Numbered from the stretch's first letter, positions 17,350 through 25,730 are shown. The stretch is 64,000 nucleotides of DNA from Bacillota bacterium (GCA_023386955.1 JAEWIS010000043.1:36060-100059); one strand, 5' to 3'. Notes: a model not told the origin generated them from the sequence alone. Translations and numbers: made by a program.

Positions 17350-17369
17350 ATGGACAACCCCCTGTCCAT
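17350..17369. promoter_or_regulatory. Third dyad between V4R and Crp/Fnr genes
   Basis: ATGGACA and TGTCCAT are perfect inverted arms around six bases and directly abut the Crp-type box. It may be a further operator or an RNA hairpin. Confidence 0.4.
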
Positions 17370-17411
17370 GTAGCCTATAGTCAAACAACATCATGCCGGG
17401 AGTGACTATAC

Positions 17412-18119
17412 GTGCAACAATGTGAACGGTGCAGCACAGGCTTAACCAGCTTTTTGCGGAGAGTACCGGTATTTCAATCCCTCACGCTGGAGGAGCTGCA
17501 GCAATTATCCCCATATGCAGCCTTCCGCTTTCCGGACAAGGGCGAGGCGGTTTTCCTGGAAGGCGGACGTGCGGATGCACTCTATATTCTGGTAGACGGT
17601 CTGGTAAAGCTGAGCCGGAATTCCAACACGGGCAAGGAGCATATCCTTAGGCTATTATATCCGGGGGATGCCTTCGGCCAATTCGCGCTTCTGCAGGAGA
17701 AGCAGTATTACGCAACTGCAGAGGCTCTGGTCCCCTCTGTTGTCTGCCGGATTTCCGGCGGGCATTTCCTGCCGCTTCTGGAGCGCCAGCCCCAGCTGGC
17801 CTACCGCTTCCTGCAGGCGGCGGCCGAACAGCTCCAGCAGGCTGACGAATGGGCTGACGCCATGAATGTGCTGGATGTGGAGCAGCGATTGGCCAGGCTT
17901 TTGATCCATTGCCGGGACAAACGCGGGTCACGCCTTACCCAGGAGATGGAGCTTCCCGCCGCCAAAAAGGACCTGTCCGCTCTTTTGGGCACCTCCCCGG
18001 AAACTCTTAGCCGGAAGCTGTCCAACTGGGTAGAGGGCGGCATCATCAATATGCGCCACAGAACCATCCGGGTGCTGGATCAGGACCGTCTGGTGCAGCT
18101 GTCCAGAGGCTACAAATAG
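17412..18119 (+). CDS. Crp/Fnr-family transcriptional regulator with N-terminal Cys pair
   Basis: 235 aa from GTG 17412, ten bases after GGGAG. Residues 15-125 are a cyclic-nucleotide-type effector barrel (L-Y-I-L-V-D-G-L-V-K), residues 160-225 a winged helix with recognition segment T-S-P-E-T-L-S-R-K-L. A C-E-R-C motif stands at residues 4-7, as in Fnr-like proteins that bind an iron-sulfur cluster, although a full four-Cys set is not seen. It probably controls itself and the divergent V4R gene through the dyads between them. Its end overlaps the convergent LysE gene by 10 bp. Confidence 0.85.
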   Translation: MQQCERCSTGLTSFLRRVPVFQSLTLEELQQLSPYAAFRFPDKGEAVFLEGGRADALYILVDGLVKLSRNSNTGKEHILRLLYPGDAFGQFALLQEKQYYATAEALVPSVVCRISGGHFLPLLERQPQLAYRFLQAAAEQLQQADEWADAMNVLDVEQRLARLLIHCRDKRGSRLTQEMELPAAKKDLSALLGTSPETLSRKLSNWVEGGIINMRHRTIRVLDQDRLVQLSRGYK

Positions 18120-18688
18120 ACGGATATCGCACCATATACCAGCATCAAGGCCATAACCGCCTGGAAAGGCCGGTGGTATTTGCCCAAAAACCGGCTGAAT
18201 ATCCCTCCGAACAGAGCCCATGAGCCTGCCGAGAGGACCGCAGTCCCCCCAAGAATCAGAGCGGTGAGTAGCAGCGTCCGCCATGAGTCATCGAAGGGCA
18301 TCACAAAGGTGGATATAGCCGATAGCGCGTAGAGTATTCCCTTGGCATTCAAAAATTGAAGGGCCACACCTGCCCGGAAGCTGTTCAGCTCCCTGGTTTC
18401 CCCTTCCCTGCCGGGTTTGCTGATGGCTATGGCATAGGCCAAAAAAAGCATATACAAACATCCTAGAGCATTCATAACCCCGGTTATTGACGGCAGATAT
18501 TGCCGGAGGACCACGTTGAATAAACCGCACAGAAGTGAAATCAGGAAAAAACCGGAGGCCGCCCCCAATACAAACCGGACGGTGCGGACAAAGCCGAATT
18601 TGCTGGCATTGTGCATACTCATCATATTATTAGGCCCAGGTGTAAAGGAAGAAACGAATACATACATAAAAAAGCCGGTCGAAAACAT
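18110..18688 (-). CDS. LysE-family amino-acid exporter
   Basis: 192 aa from ATG 18688, preceded by GGGGTGG. It has about six membrane segments and the N-terminal P-G-P-N motif of the LysE/RhtB family. It is divergent from an XRE-cupin regulator, an arrangement common for this transporter family; the regulator probably controls it. Substrate unknown. Confidence 0.82.
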   Translation of the reverse strand: MFSTGFFMYVFVSSFTPGPNNMMSMHNASKFGFVRTVRFVLGAASGFFLISLLCGLFNVVLRQYLPSITGVMNALGCLYMLFLAYAIAISKPGREGETRELNSFRAGVALQFLNAKGILYALSAISTFVMPFDDSWRTLLLTALILGGTAVLSAGSWALFGGIFSRFLGKYHRPFQAVMALMLVYGAISVYL

Positions 18689-18732
18689 TTTTACCACCCC
18701 ATGGATATGTTATAATACACAAAATGAACGCA

Positions 18733-18773
18733 ATAACGTCCGTGTACGTCATATTATATATTATGGTCGTTAT
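18733..18773. promoter_or_regulatory. Inverted repeat in the XRE-cupin / LysE divergent spacer
   Basis: ATAACGTCC (18733-18741) and GGTCGTTAT (18765-18773) are inverted with one mismatch and 23 bases between them, just upstream of the XRE gene. A TATAAT hexamer at 18711-18716 is nearby. Likely operator of the XRE-cupin protein. Confidence 0.4.
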
Positions 18774-18796
18774 ATAGCACAATAGGGGGCAGTAAA

Positions 18797-19357
18797 ATGG
18801 ACGACATTAATGTGGTGTTAGCGAAAAACCTGAAGAATCTTCGGGACCGGCACCGGTTAAGCCTGGACAAGGTGGCGGAGCTCAGCGGGGTCAGCAAAAC
18901 CATGCTGGGTCAAATCGAACGGGGTGAATCCAATCCGACGATCAATACCGTGTGGAAAATCGCCAACGGCCTGAAAACCAGCTTTACCTCCCTCATCAAC
19001 GAGCCTGTGCCGGATGCCGCGGTTATTACCTCCGGACAGGTGCAGGTCCTGGTAGAGGATAACGGGAAATGCCGGTATTATGCCTATTTTCCCTTTGACG
19101 AAAAAAGACGTTTTGAGATGTATACCATTGAAATGGATAAAGGGGGATATCTGAGCTCGGAGCCACACCGGGAGGGTACGGAGGAGTCGGTCACTATATT
19201 CGAGGGGGAGCTGACCATCCGGGTTAACCAAGAGGAATATACCGTCAAAAAAGGGGACGCCATCCGCTTTCTGGCGGACAGGTCCCACTCCTACCACAAT
19301 TCCGGACATGATATGGTCCGGCTCAGCATGGTGATTCATTATCCGAATGGAGGCTAA
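18797..19357 (+). CDS. XRE-family regulator with C-terminal cupin domain
   Basis: 186 aa. Residues 5-60 are a classic helix-turn-helix (S-K-T-M-L-G-Q-I-E-R-G-E-S-N-P) and residues 105-180 a cupin barrel ending in the H-S-Y-H-N segment. Such HTH-cupin proteins regulate amino-acid or polyamine transport and catabolism; here the divergent LysE exporter is the likely target. The 3' end overlaps the convergent NTPase gene by 35 bp. Confidence 0.87.
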   Translation: MDDINVVLAKNLKNLRDRHRLSLDKVAELSGVSKTMLGQIERGESNPTINTVWKIANGLKTSFTSLINEPVPDAAVITSGQVQVLVEDNGKCRYYAYFPFDEKRRFEMYTIEMDKGGYLSSEPHREGTEESVTIFEGELTIRVNQEEYTVKKGDAIRFLADRSHSYHNSGHDMVRLSMVIHYPNGG

Positions 19358-19871
19358 GCTTTGTGCGAAACTCCTCCGCCAGCCGCATCGGCAGACCGTC
19401 CCGGTTAGCTGCTGTTACGGAAAGCACCGTTACCGCCGGATGCCGGATAATGGTGTCCATCCAGGGATGACCTGACTGCTTTAGCACCCCCAGGATGGGA
19501 ATGGGTCCGTCAAGGGCCAGCAGCACCGCTCTCTGGAAAAAACGGGCATCCCGCTCCAAGGGACCCAGCTCATCCATCAGCAGGAGCCTTGCCCATGTCC
19601 GGCAGGCGACCAGATAACCACTGCCCAATTGATCAAAGGCAACGGAATCCGGCCGCGGCGGAAACCCTTCCCCGAACCGGGCTACGGCATGGGCTTCATC
19701 GTAAGCCGGCTCCTCCCAGGCTGGATTCAGATACAGCCTGCGGTCCGGGCTGGCTCTCTCCGGTCCGAAGCCGGTGACGAAGCCCCCCGGGCGGATGTCC
19801 AGCTCTGCCAGCACCATGCCGATCACGGTGCTTTTCCCCACACCAATTTCCCCTGTCAGGAACACATGCAT
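19323..19871 (-). CDS. THEP1-like nucleoside-triphosphatase
   Basis: 182 aa. Walker A G-E-I-G-V-G-K-S-T at the extreme N-terminus and Walker B L-L-L-M-D-E-L-G-P-L-E near residue 98 match the NTPase_1/THEP1 family of small P-loop NTPases. Such proteins occur beside molybdenum, tungsten and other metal-cofactor genes in anaerobes. It is the last gene of a five-gene operon and overlaps the methyltransferase gene by 16 bp. Specific role unknown. Confidence 0.75.
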   Translation of the reverse strand: MHVFLTGEIGVGKSTVIGMVLAELDIRPGGFVTGFGPERASPDRRLYLNPAWEEPAYDEAHAVARFGEGFPPRPDSVAFDQLGSGYLVACRTWARLLLMDELGPLERDARFFQRAVLLALDGPIPILGVLKQSGHPWMDTIIRHPAVTVLSVTAANRDGLPMRLAEEFRTKLSLHSDNESPC

Positions 19872-20575
19872 GCTTGTCCGCCTCCTTCAATACGGAACAC
19901 ACCCATATGTTTGGTGTAGGGCAGGTAATAGGCGTACGGAGCCTGCTCTGCTTGGACCAGCCGTCGGGCCATACAGGCTTCTGTTTCCTCTGGGGTGCTG
20001 CCGTAATACACCTGCAGGAAACGCATGGCATCCGGCTTGGAGACGAAGGGCTGGCCAAATTCCAGGGATACCGGCTCCAACGTGTAGCGCCTGCCTGCCT
20101 CCTTCAGCTGCCGCTCCAGCTTATCCGCCGTTTGCCGCTTTCGTTTGCCTCCGGAAAGCCCCTTGCCCCCCATGCTGCTGCCTTCATTGAGGTCCACTAT
20201 AGAGATCAGCTGCTTGCAGAACGGCAGAAAAAACTCCAGTGTGCTGCTGCCGAAGTACGACATCAGTATGACATCACAAACTGGCTCCGTCTGGTAACAA
20301 TCCCCATGCATCGTGGAGATGTTCCCGATGCCCCGGGCAGCAGCATCCGCCTCCAAAGAGGCCAGGGCCTCCCGGTTCATATCCACCCCGACAATCCGCC
20401 CCACCTCCCCAGCCAGCTCCTGGGAGAGCAGTCCCAAACCGCAGCCAATGTCGTACATCAGCTCCGCCCCGCTCACCGTCTTTCGCAGCCGGTCCGCCAG
20501 CTTCCGGTGGAAGTCCGTATAGGCGCTGGCCGCTTTAAACCAAGCTATGGTTTCCTCATTCCATGCAAAATGCAT
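19856..20575 (-). CDS. Class I SAM-dependent methyltransferase
   Basis: 239 aa with motif I D-I-G-C-G-L-G-L-L near residue 44 and the acidic strand-2 end V-G-V-D-M-N near residue 64, so a Rossmann-type SAM methyltransferase. The C-terminal 100 residues do not match a substrate class that I recognise. A Cys pair C-M-C lies at the end. It is fourth in the putative metal-handling operon, 12 bp after the DUF364 gene; it could modify an imported chelator. Confidence 0.75.
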   Translation of the reverse strand: MHFAWNEETIAWFKAASAYTDFHRKLADRLRKTVSGAELMYDIGCGLGLLSQELAGEVGRIVGVDMNREALASLEADAAARGIGNISTMHGDCYQTEPVCDVILMSYFGSSTLEFFLPFCKQLISIVDLNEGSSMGGKGLSGGKRKRQTADKLERQLKEAGRRYTLEPVSLEFGQPFVSKPDAMRFLQVYYGSTPEETEACMARRLVQAEQAPYAYYLPYTKHMGVFRIEGGGQACMCS

Positions 20576-20587
20576 ACGGGTTCCCTC

Positions 20588-21367
20588 CTATTGTGATGAT
20601 TCAACTTGAGATGATTCAAACCTCAGGCTGACCTTCTGGCCGCTGGTATATATTTTGAGATGTTCCTGCCCGGAGCAGATCCGGCGGGCCTTGGCCCCAT
20701 CCTTGATCACAATACCGGACAAATCCGAGATGCCGAATTCCTGCAGCATCGGTGCCATGGGCGTAGACGGCCCCACCACCACAACCTTGGCTCCTCGAAT
20801 CAATTTCAAAAACCGGGGCAGTGCCTTATTCACCAGTGCCGTCGCCGTTATCACCACAAACTCCGCCTCCGGCAGCAGCGCCTCCGCGGCCCACTCCGGA
20901 TAATCTCCCTCCTGCGGGATAAACTCCAGCACGGACAAATCGCATACCGGGCGGAACAGTTGGTCCAGATAATGGAAGTGCCCTACCACAGCCACTTTTT
21001 TGCCCCGGATCACATTCTGGTAGGAAATAAACGGGTCGTGGATCCGGTCCTCCGCAAACCGCACATGGGAGACGGGTACACCATTAGCTGTTGCCACCGG
21101 CAAGGCGTTGTAATAGGCGTTGATCGCTGCCTGACCCACGCTGGCCTCCTCCAGATTCCAGGACTTCACACATTGGGCCAGCTCCTTCAGCTTCATACCC
21201 GGAGGTTTGGACAAAAGCGTCACAGGCCGGGTCCGTCCGGTCACAATTCCACTGAAGCCAAACCCCAGCTCGCTTTCCACCAGGACCCGGCCATGGCCGC
21301 ATACCAGATCCTTCACCAGACAATCCTCCGGTATCCCTTCTATCATAGCGTCATATAAACCCCACAT
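20588..21367 (-). CDS. DUF4213/DUF364 protein, putative heavy-metal chelate-binding protein
   Basis: 259 aa. The N-terminal part (to about residue 90) fits DUF4213 and the C-terminal part (about 105-250) the Rossmann-like DUF364 (PF04016), with G-H-F-H-Y near residue 128 and V-V-V-G-P-S-T-P-M near residue 200. Structural work on the family proposed a role in heavy-metal chelation. It begins at the base after the stop of the ABC ATPase gene. The neighbours (G3E-like GTPase, FecCD transporter) agree with metal handling. Confidence 0.8.
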   Translation of the reverse strand: MWGLYDAMIEGIPEDCLVKDLVCGHGRVLVESELGFGFSGIVTGRTRPVTLLSKPPGMKLKELAQCVKSWNLEEASVGQAAINAYYNALPVATANGVPVSHVRFAEDRIHDPFISYQNVIRGKKVAVVGHFHYLDQLFRPVCDLSVLEFIPQEGDYPEWAAEALLPEAEFVVITATALVNKALPRFLKLIRGAKVVVVGPSTPMAPMLQEFGISDLSGIVIKDGAKARRICSGQEHLKIYTSGQKVSLRFESSQVESSQ

Positions 21368-22384
21368 TTAAAGCTCCTCCTTCCAAACTCCAGGCTTGAT
21401 CCGTTCCCCCCGGCGCAGCCGGTGGCGGACCTCCATCATCTGCCTGTCCAAATCCTCCAGAAGGGCCAGGCTCTCCCGCTCCTCATCCGAACCCTCCAGA
21501 ATGGCGGCTATCCCGCCGTTGCGGATCACAATCCGCTTATCGGCGCTTAAGGCCAGCACCGGATCATGGGTGGACATCAGCACCATTTTGTCCTGGCCGG
21601 CCAACAGATGAACTGCCTCCCTGCGGTCGATGCCCGCATTCTCGATCTCATCGATAAGCACAATGGGGGATGCGCTCATATACGCCGTATCCGCAATCAT
21701 GAGAGCACGGGATTGGCCGCCGGAGAGCTGCGTCACCTTGGTATCCAGGTTGAATTTCTCCCCCGCCAGCCCGTTGGCGCAGGAGAAGCACTGTCTGACC
21801 ACGGCCTCCGGATCTGCACAAAGCCTGCTCCGGGCATGCATGGTCAGAAACTCCGCCACGCTCAGGTCCACCACAAAATTCATGTTCTGCGACAGCTGCG
21901 CCACCAACCTGCCTTCCATGGCAAAGCGGAACTCATCGTCCGCCGCGGCTCCGTTCACGAGAATCCGCCGCCCTGTAGGGGTGTCCCCCTGGGCTACACA
22001 TTCGATATCACCCAGGAGTCTGCTTTTGCCGGACCCGGTAGGGCCAACAATGCTCACAATCTCCCCCTTGCAGATGGTTAGCTGTATATCCTCCGCCCTG
22101 CCGGTTTTGTCTTGGCCGCCGAGAATGGTCAGGGTATGGATGTCCTCCACCGACGGGTTGGCAAGTACCGACTCCAGAAACTCCTCCAGCTGCCCCAGCA
22201 CCTCAACGGGTGTATATCCGAACTCTGCCAGCCGCTCCGCATTGGCATGCTCCAGCGCTTGATGCAGCGGAAGATGGTCCGGCAGCCCCTCCAGATTCAA
22301 GTTCAGCAGAAAATCACGGGTAACCGGATAAAGCTGCTCCAATTGCCGGATAGTGTGGGAATGAATCAGCTCCGGGTAGGTCAT
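21368..22384 (-). CDS. Stand-alone ABC-type ATPase of the metal-handling operon
   Basis: 338 aa from ATG 22384, which overlaps the upstream stop by 4 bp (ATGA). The ABC core starts near residue 85: Walker A G-P-T-G-S-G-K-S, signature L-S-G-G-Q-S-R, Walker B I-V-L-I-D-E-I-E, switch His in S-T-H-D. The first 80 residues are an unusual helical extension. No partner permease is encoded in this operon, and the Walker B ending E-I-E-N-A is closer to non-transport ABC ATPases, so it may be a soluble machine rather than an importer subunit. Confidence 0.78.
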   Translation of the reverse strand: MTYPELIHSHTIRQLEQLYPVTRDFLLNLNLEGLPDHLPLHQALEHANAERLAEFGYTPVEVLGQLEEFLESVLANPSVEDIHTLTILGGQDKTGRAEDIQLTICKGEIVSIVGPTGSGKSRLLGDIECVAQGDTPTGRRILVNGAAADDEFRFAMEGRLVAQLSQNMNFVVDLSVAEFLTMHARSRLCADPEAVVRQCFSCANGLAGEKFNLDTKVTQLSGGQSRALMIADTAYMSASPIVLIDEIENAGIDRREAVHLLAGQDKMVLMSTHDPVLALSADKRIVIRNGGIAAILEGSDEERESLALLEDLDRQMMEVRHRLRRGERIKPGVWKEEL

Positions 22385-23076
22385 GGCGCATACCTGAAGT
22401 CCATTTTTTTCAGCATCCCCATCTGGTAGCCCTCCCCGATTCTGGTTTCCCCCGTGCAATAGGAGCAGACAGAGGCCGGTGTGGTAAAACGGAGCCGCAT
22501 ATCCCGAAGCGTGAGGGTTTCCGGTGCCGCCGCCACATGTTTGCCCAGCATAAACGCCCCCTGGCCCGTGATGCCATTCACATGCAGGATGGACGCCCGG
22601 CTGTTCACCTGCCGCACATTAAACCGGAACACCTCCCGCTCCGCCTGGGATACAATATCCCCCTTGGTGATCACAGCCAGATCCGCCAGCTTGAGCATCG
22701 GCCCGATTTTCCGGGGCGTATGAATGCCCGACAGACTGTCGATCACACACACCGCCAGAATGCCGCGGATATGGGGGGAGCAGCGGTTGCATAAGCCGGC
22801 GCTTTCGGTAATCAAGAGATCCAGCCCCATTCTCCGCCCCCAGTCCACCGCATCCTCAATATTGCTCACATAGAAATGATCGGGGCACACTTTCCCGGAA
22901 TACCCTACCTGGACCTGGATACCCGCTTCCCGGTACCGGTGCTGGTCAAAGGAGGTTAGACAGTCGAATTTGACTACACCCAAGGTCCAGCCTTTCTCCT
23001 TGAGAGATTCAGCCAGCTGGAGAATCACCGAGGTTTTCCCGGATGACGGAGGCCCTGCTACTGTGACAAGCTTCAT
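22381..23076 (-). CDS. G3E-like GTPase (HypB/UreG/CobW type)
   Basis: 231 aa with P-loop G-P-P-S-S-G-K-T-S at residues 8-16, and a specificity motif T-K-G-D near residue 137 in place of N-K-x-D. Two Cys pairs, L-C-N-R-C near residue 96 and C-S-Y-C near residue 209, could bind metal. Family members insert nickel, cobalt or zinc into target proteins with GTP hydrolysis. It is the first gene of the operon, and the start is supported by a GGGTGAG site. Its target is not evident; no hydrogenase or urease gene is in the window. Confidence 0.78.
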   Translation of the reverse strand: MKLVTVAGPPSSGKTSVILQLAESLKEKGWTLGVVKFDCLTSFDQHRYREAGIQVQVGYSGKVCPDHFYVSNIEDAVDWGRRMGLDLLITESAGLCNRCSPHIRGILAVCVIDSLSGIHTPRKIGPMLKLADLAVITKGDIVSQAEREVFRFNVRQVNSRASILHVNGITGQGAFMLGKHVAAAPETLTLRDMRLRFTTPASVCSYCTGETRIGEGYQMGMLKKMDFRYAP

Positions 23077-23100
23077 GTTCTCACCCTTTCTTCAATCACA

Positions 23101-23220
23101 CTAAACATATCTAGATATAGTAATGAAACATAATCTACCGGTTATTTTCAGAATAATCAACCTATATTTTATAACTTTCACAAATTAAATATATTTAATT
23201 ATATCTAAATATAATTTAAT
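23101..23220. promoter_or_regulatory. AT-rich divergent control region with repeated palindromic motif
   Basis: The 202-bp spacer between the GTPase and permease genes holds ATATCTAGATATA (23107-23119) and ATATCTAAATATA (23201-23213), which differ at one base, and an 18-bp perfect palindrome AATTAAATATATTTAATT (23183-23200) abutting the second copy. The second copy lies within ATTATAT-CTAA-ATATAAT (23198-23215). The pattern looks like operator sites of one repressor for both operons and is not a Fur, Zur or NikR consensus that I recognise. Confidence 0.55.
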
Positions 23221-23278
23221 CATTGACAGAGTTTTCCCCAGCCTGCTACAATTGTCGAAAAAATAGGGAGGGATACAG

Positions 23279-24298
23279 TTGTCCAGCCGCAGGATGATCC
23301 CGCTTTTAGCCGGACTTGGTTTGCTGCTCCTTGTCCTGGTGGTGCTGTCGCTGAATATGGGCCGTTATCCCATTACGCCGGGTCAGGTGCTTCATATGCT
23401 GCTGCCGGATCTCGGCAATAGCTTGGGCCTGCCAACAACGGATGGGCAAATGCAGGCAATCTTCTTCCAGGTGCGGCTCCCCCGGATTGTGCTGGCTTGT
23501 CTGGTAGGCTGCTGCTTGTCCGCCGCCGGAGCGGCGTACCAGGGGATATTCCATAATCCCATGGCTGCTCCCGATGTGCTGGGGGCATCCGCCGGAGCAG
23601 CCTTCGGCGCCGCTTTGGCCATTCTGCTGGAGGGCTCCAAGCGGGATATTACCGCCAGCGCCTTTCTGTTCAGCCTCCTCTCCGTCGGTTTGGTGCTGTT
23701 TATCGGGCGCCGGGGCAAAGGCAGACAGGTGCTGGTTCTGATCTTATCCGGCATCATGATCGGTTCCCTCTTCTCCGCCTGCACCTCGTTTGTGAAGCTG
23801 GTGGCGGACCCCAACGACCAGCTTCCAGCCATCACCTATTGGCTGATGGGGAGTTTAGCCGGAGCCCAGCCCTCGGACGTGAAGTTCATTATGGTTCCCA
23901 TGCTGCTGGGGATGCTCCCGCTATATCTCTTGCGGTGGCGGATCAATGTGCTGACTCTGGGCGAGGAGGAAGCCCGGGCGATGGGCGTACATACGGGGGC
24001 GGTCCGAATGACAGTGATCCTGTCGGCAACTTTGATCACGGCCTCCAGTGTCGCCGTCAGCGGTATGATCGGCTGGGTGGGACTTGTAATTCCACATTTG
24101 GCCCGGAAGCTGGCCGGTCCTAATTACAGCCGGCTTCTGCCTGCAGCCATGCTGGCCGGGGCGATCTTCCTTTTGATCGTGGACAATGTGTCCCGGAATG
24201 TATGGGTGAGCGAGGTGCCGATCGGCATCCTGACGGCATTGATCGGAGCTCCCTTCTTTTTGAGCCTGATTCTGAAAAACGGAGGGAACAGCGGATGA
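23279..24298 (+). CDS. FecCD-family metal-chelate ABC transporter permease
   Basis: 339 aa from TTG 23279 after GGGAGGG; ATG 23294 is an alternative. About ten hydrophobic segments and family signatures (L-R-L/V-P-R, G-x-x-Q-G-I-F-x-N-P-x-A-x-P-D near residue 95, H-x-A-R near the end). FecCD permeases import iron siderophores, heme, cobalamin or other metal chelates. First gene of the plus-strand operon, overlapping the ATPase gene by 4 bp. Confidence 0.9.
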   Translation: MSSRRMIPLLAGLGLLLLVLVVLSLNMGRYPITPGQVLHMLLPDLGNSLGLPTTDGQMQAIFFQVRLPRIVLACLVGCCLSAAGAAYQGIFHNPMAAPDVLGASAGAAFGAALAILLEGSKRDITASAFLFSLLSVGLVLFIGRRGKGRQVLVLILSGIMIGSLFSACTSFVKLVADPNDQLPAITYWLMGSLAGAQPSDVKFIMVPMLLGMLPLYLLRWRINVLTLGEEEARAMGVHTGAVRMTVILSATLITASSVAVSGMIGWVGLVIPHLARKLAGPNYSRLLPAAMLAGAIFLLIVDNVSRNVWVSEVPIGILTALIGAPFFLSLILKNGGNSG

Positions 24299-25122
24299 GC
24301 ATTCAGGTGGACCGGCTTCACTTCTCCTACCGGAGCAAGCAGGTGTTAACGGACATTACCTTTTCCGTGGAGGAGCCCTCCCTGTTATGTCTGTTAGGGC
24401 CCAACGGGGTAGGCAAAAGCACCCTGTTCCGCTGTATGCTGGGGTTACTTACGGGATATTCGGGGAGCATTACGGCGGAGGGGCATCATATCCGTAAGCT
24501 TGCTCCGGCGCAGCTGGCCCGGCTGGTGGCGTATGTGCCCCAATCCCATTCTCCGGCCTTCAGCTATTCGGTGCAGGACATGGTGCTGATGGGCACCGCC
24601 TCGCACTTTTCGCTCATGTCCTCTCCCGGGCAGAAGGAGCGGGGGCTGGCGGACGAAGCTATGGAGCGGCTAGGGATTCTCCATCTGCGGGAGCGCAGCT
24701 TCCTGGAATTAAGCGGGGGTGAGCGTCAATTGGTGCTCATCGCCCGGGCTTTGGCCCAGCAGGCGCGGATCCTCTTCATGGATGAACCCACGGCCAACCT
24801 GGATTACGGCAACCAGCTCCGGGTGCTCCAGAGGGTGAAGGAGCTGACCCGGGACGGGTATACGGTAATCCAGTCCACCCATAACCCCGACCAGGCGCTG
24901 CTGTTTGCCGACCGGGTGCTGGCCATGAAGGATGGCCGGGTATTCGCGTGGGGAACACCCGGTGAGGTCATAAACGGAGAGCTGCTGAAGGAGCTGTACG
25001 GCGTGGATATTGCCTTGGAGAAGCTGTACGGCGGAGCGGTTTCCGTCTGTATCCCGGGATTTGCCGTTCCGGCAGGAGCTGCGGGTGACAGCGAACGGAA
25101 ATTAGCCGTTGTCAGCGGCTAG
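24295..25122 (+). CDS. Metal-chelate ABC transporter ATP-binding protein (FecE/BtuD-like)
   Basis: 275 aa from ATG 24295, overlapping the permease stop (ATGA). Walker A G-P-N-G-V-G-K-S-T, Q-loop, L-S-G-G-E-R-Q-L signature, Walker B I-L-F-M-D-E-P-T and switch S-T-H-N. The C-terminal 40 residues after A-L-E-K-L-Y are an extension. It pairs with the FecCD permease; the binding protein gene lies 608 bp downstream beyond a repeat array. Confidence 0.9.
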   Translation: MSIQVDRLHFSYRSKQVLTDITFSVEEPSLLCLLGPNGVGKSTLFRCMLGLLTGYSGSITAEGHHIRKLAPAQLARLVAYVPQSHSPAFSYSVQDMVLMGTASHFSLMSSPGQKERGLADEAMERLGILHLRERSFLELSGGERQLVLIARALAQQARILFMDEPTANLDYGNQLRVLQRVKELTRDGYTVIQSTHNPDQALLFADRVLAMKDGRVFAWGTPGEVINGELLKELYGVDIALEKLYGGAVSVCIPGFAVPAGAAGDSERKLAVVSG

Positions 25123-25138
25123 ATCCGCTGCCTGGGGT

Positions 25139-25660
25139 TGCTAACGGAACTTAGCACATCAGTGGCTGGAAACCGTCGCCTTGGCGCGCTATCGGAACTT
25201 AGCTACACTCAGTGGCTGGAAACCGTTGCCTTGGCGCGCTATCGGAACTAAGCGAGGCTCAGCCACCCGGGTTCCGCTACCACGACAGGCACCCGGTAGG
25301 CTAACGGAACTCAGCGACACTCGGAGGATGGATTCCGCGACCTCGACGCGCTAACGGAACGATACGACGCTTAGAAGCCAGAATCCAATATTTCGGCGCG
25401 CTAACGGAACTTATCGACGCTTAGCCCGCTTTTTCAGGCAAAATGGGGTGCAGAATGGGCGCTAAGAGTCGCTGAATTCCGTTACAAATCAAATTGGTTC
25501 AATTTCAGCTGCTAAGAGTCGCTGAGTTCCGTTAGCGTTTCGGCGGTTCCCTTCTGAGTTCCGTTAACGCTCTGGCGGTTCGCTTCTGAGTTCCGTTAGC
25601 TCTCCCACAGTTTGCTTCTCAAGGCTGTTAGCATTTCGACGGTTCTGTTAGTCCTCCGGC
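25139..25660. repeat. Large 50-bp-spaced TAACGGAAC repeat array with forward and inverted halves
   Basis: The 608-bp gene-free stretch 25123-25730 is nearly filled by an array. Forward units (cores C-T-A/T-A/T-CGGAAC) start at 25141, 25189, 25239, 25301, 25351 and 25401, mostly 50 bp apart; 25161-25190 and 25211-25240 are near-identical. Inverted units (TTCCGTTA) lie at 25476, 25526, 25558 and 25590, the first two 50 bp apart and the last two 32 bp apart. The full unit core is about 23 bp and ends in CTTAG. It has no coding potential that I can support. Confidence 0.85.
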
Positions 25661-25730
25661 GGTTCCACCAGTTCGTCAGCCTAGCCTTTATTTCGTGACA
25701 GTCTCCAACTATAAAAAAGGAGTGAAGCAT

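Noticed and set aside
25139..25660. CRISPR array, because of the regular spacing
   Set aside because: Repeat cores differ between units, orientation reverses midway, spacers are themselves similar, and no cas genes are near.
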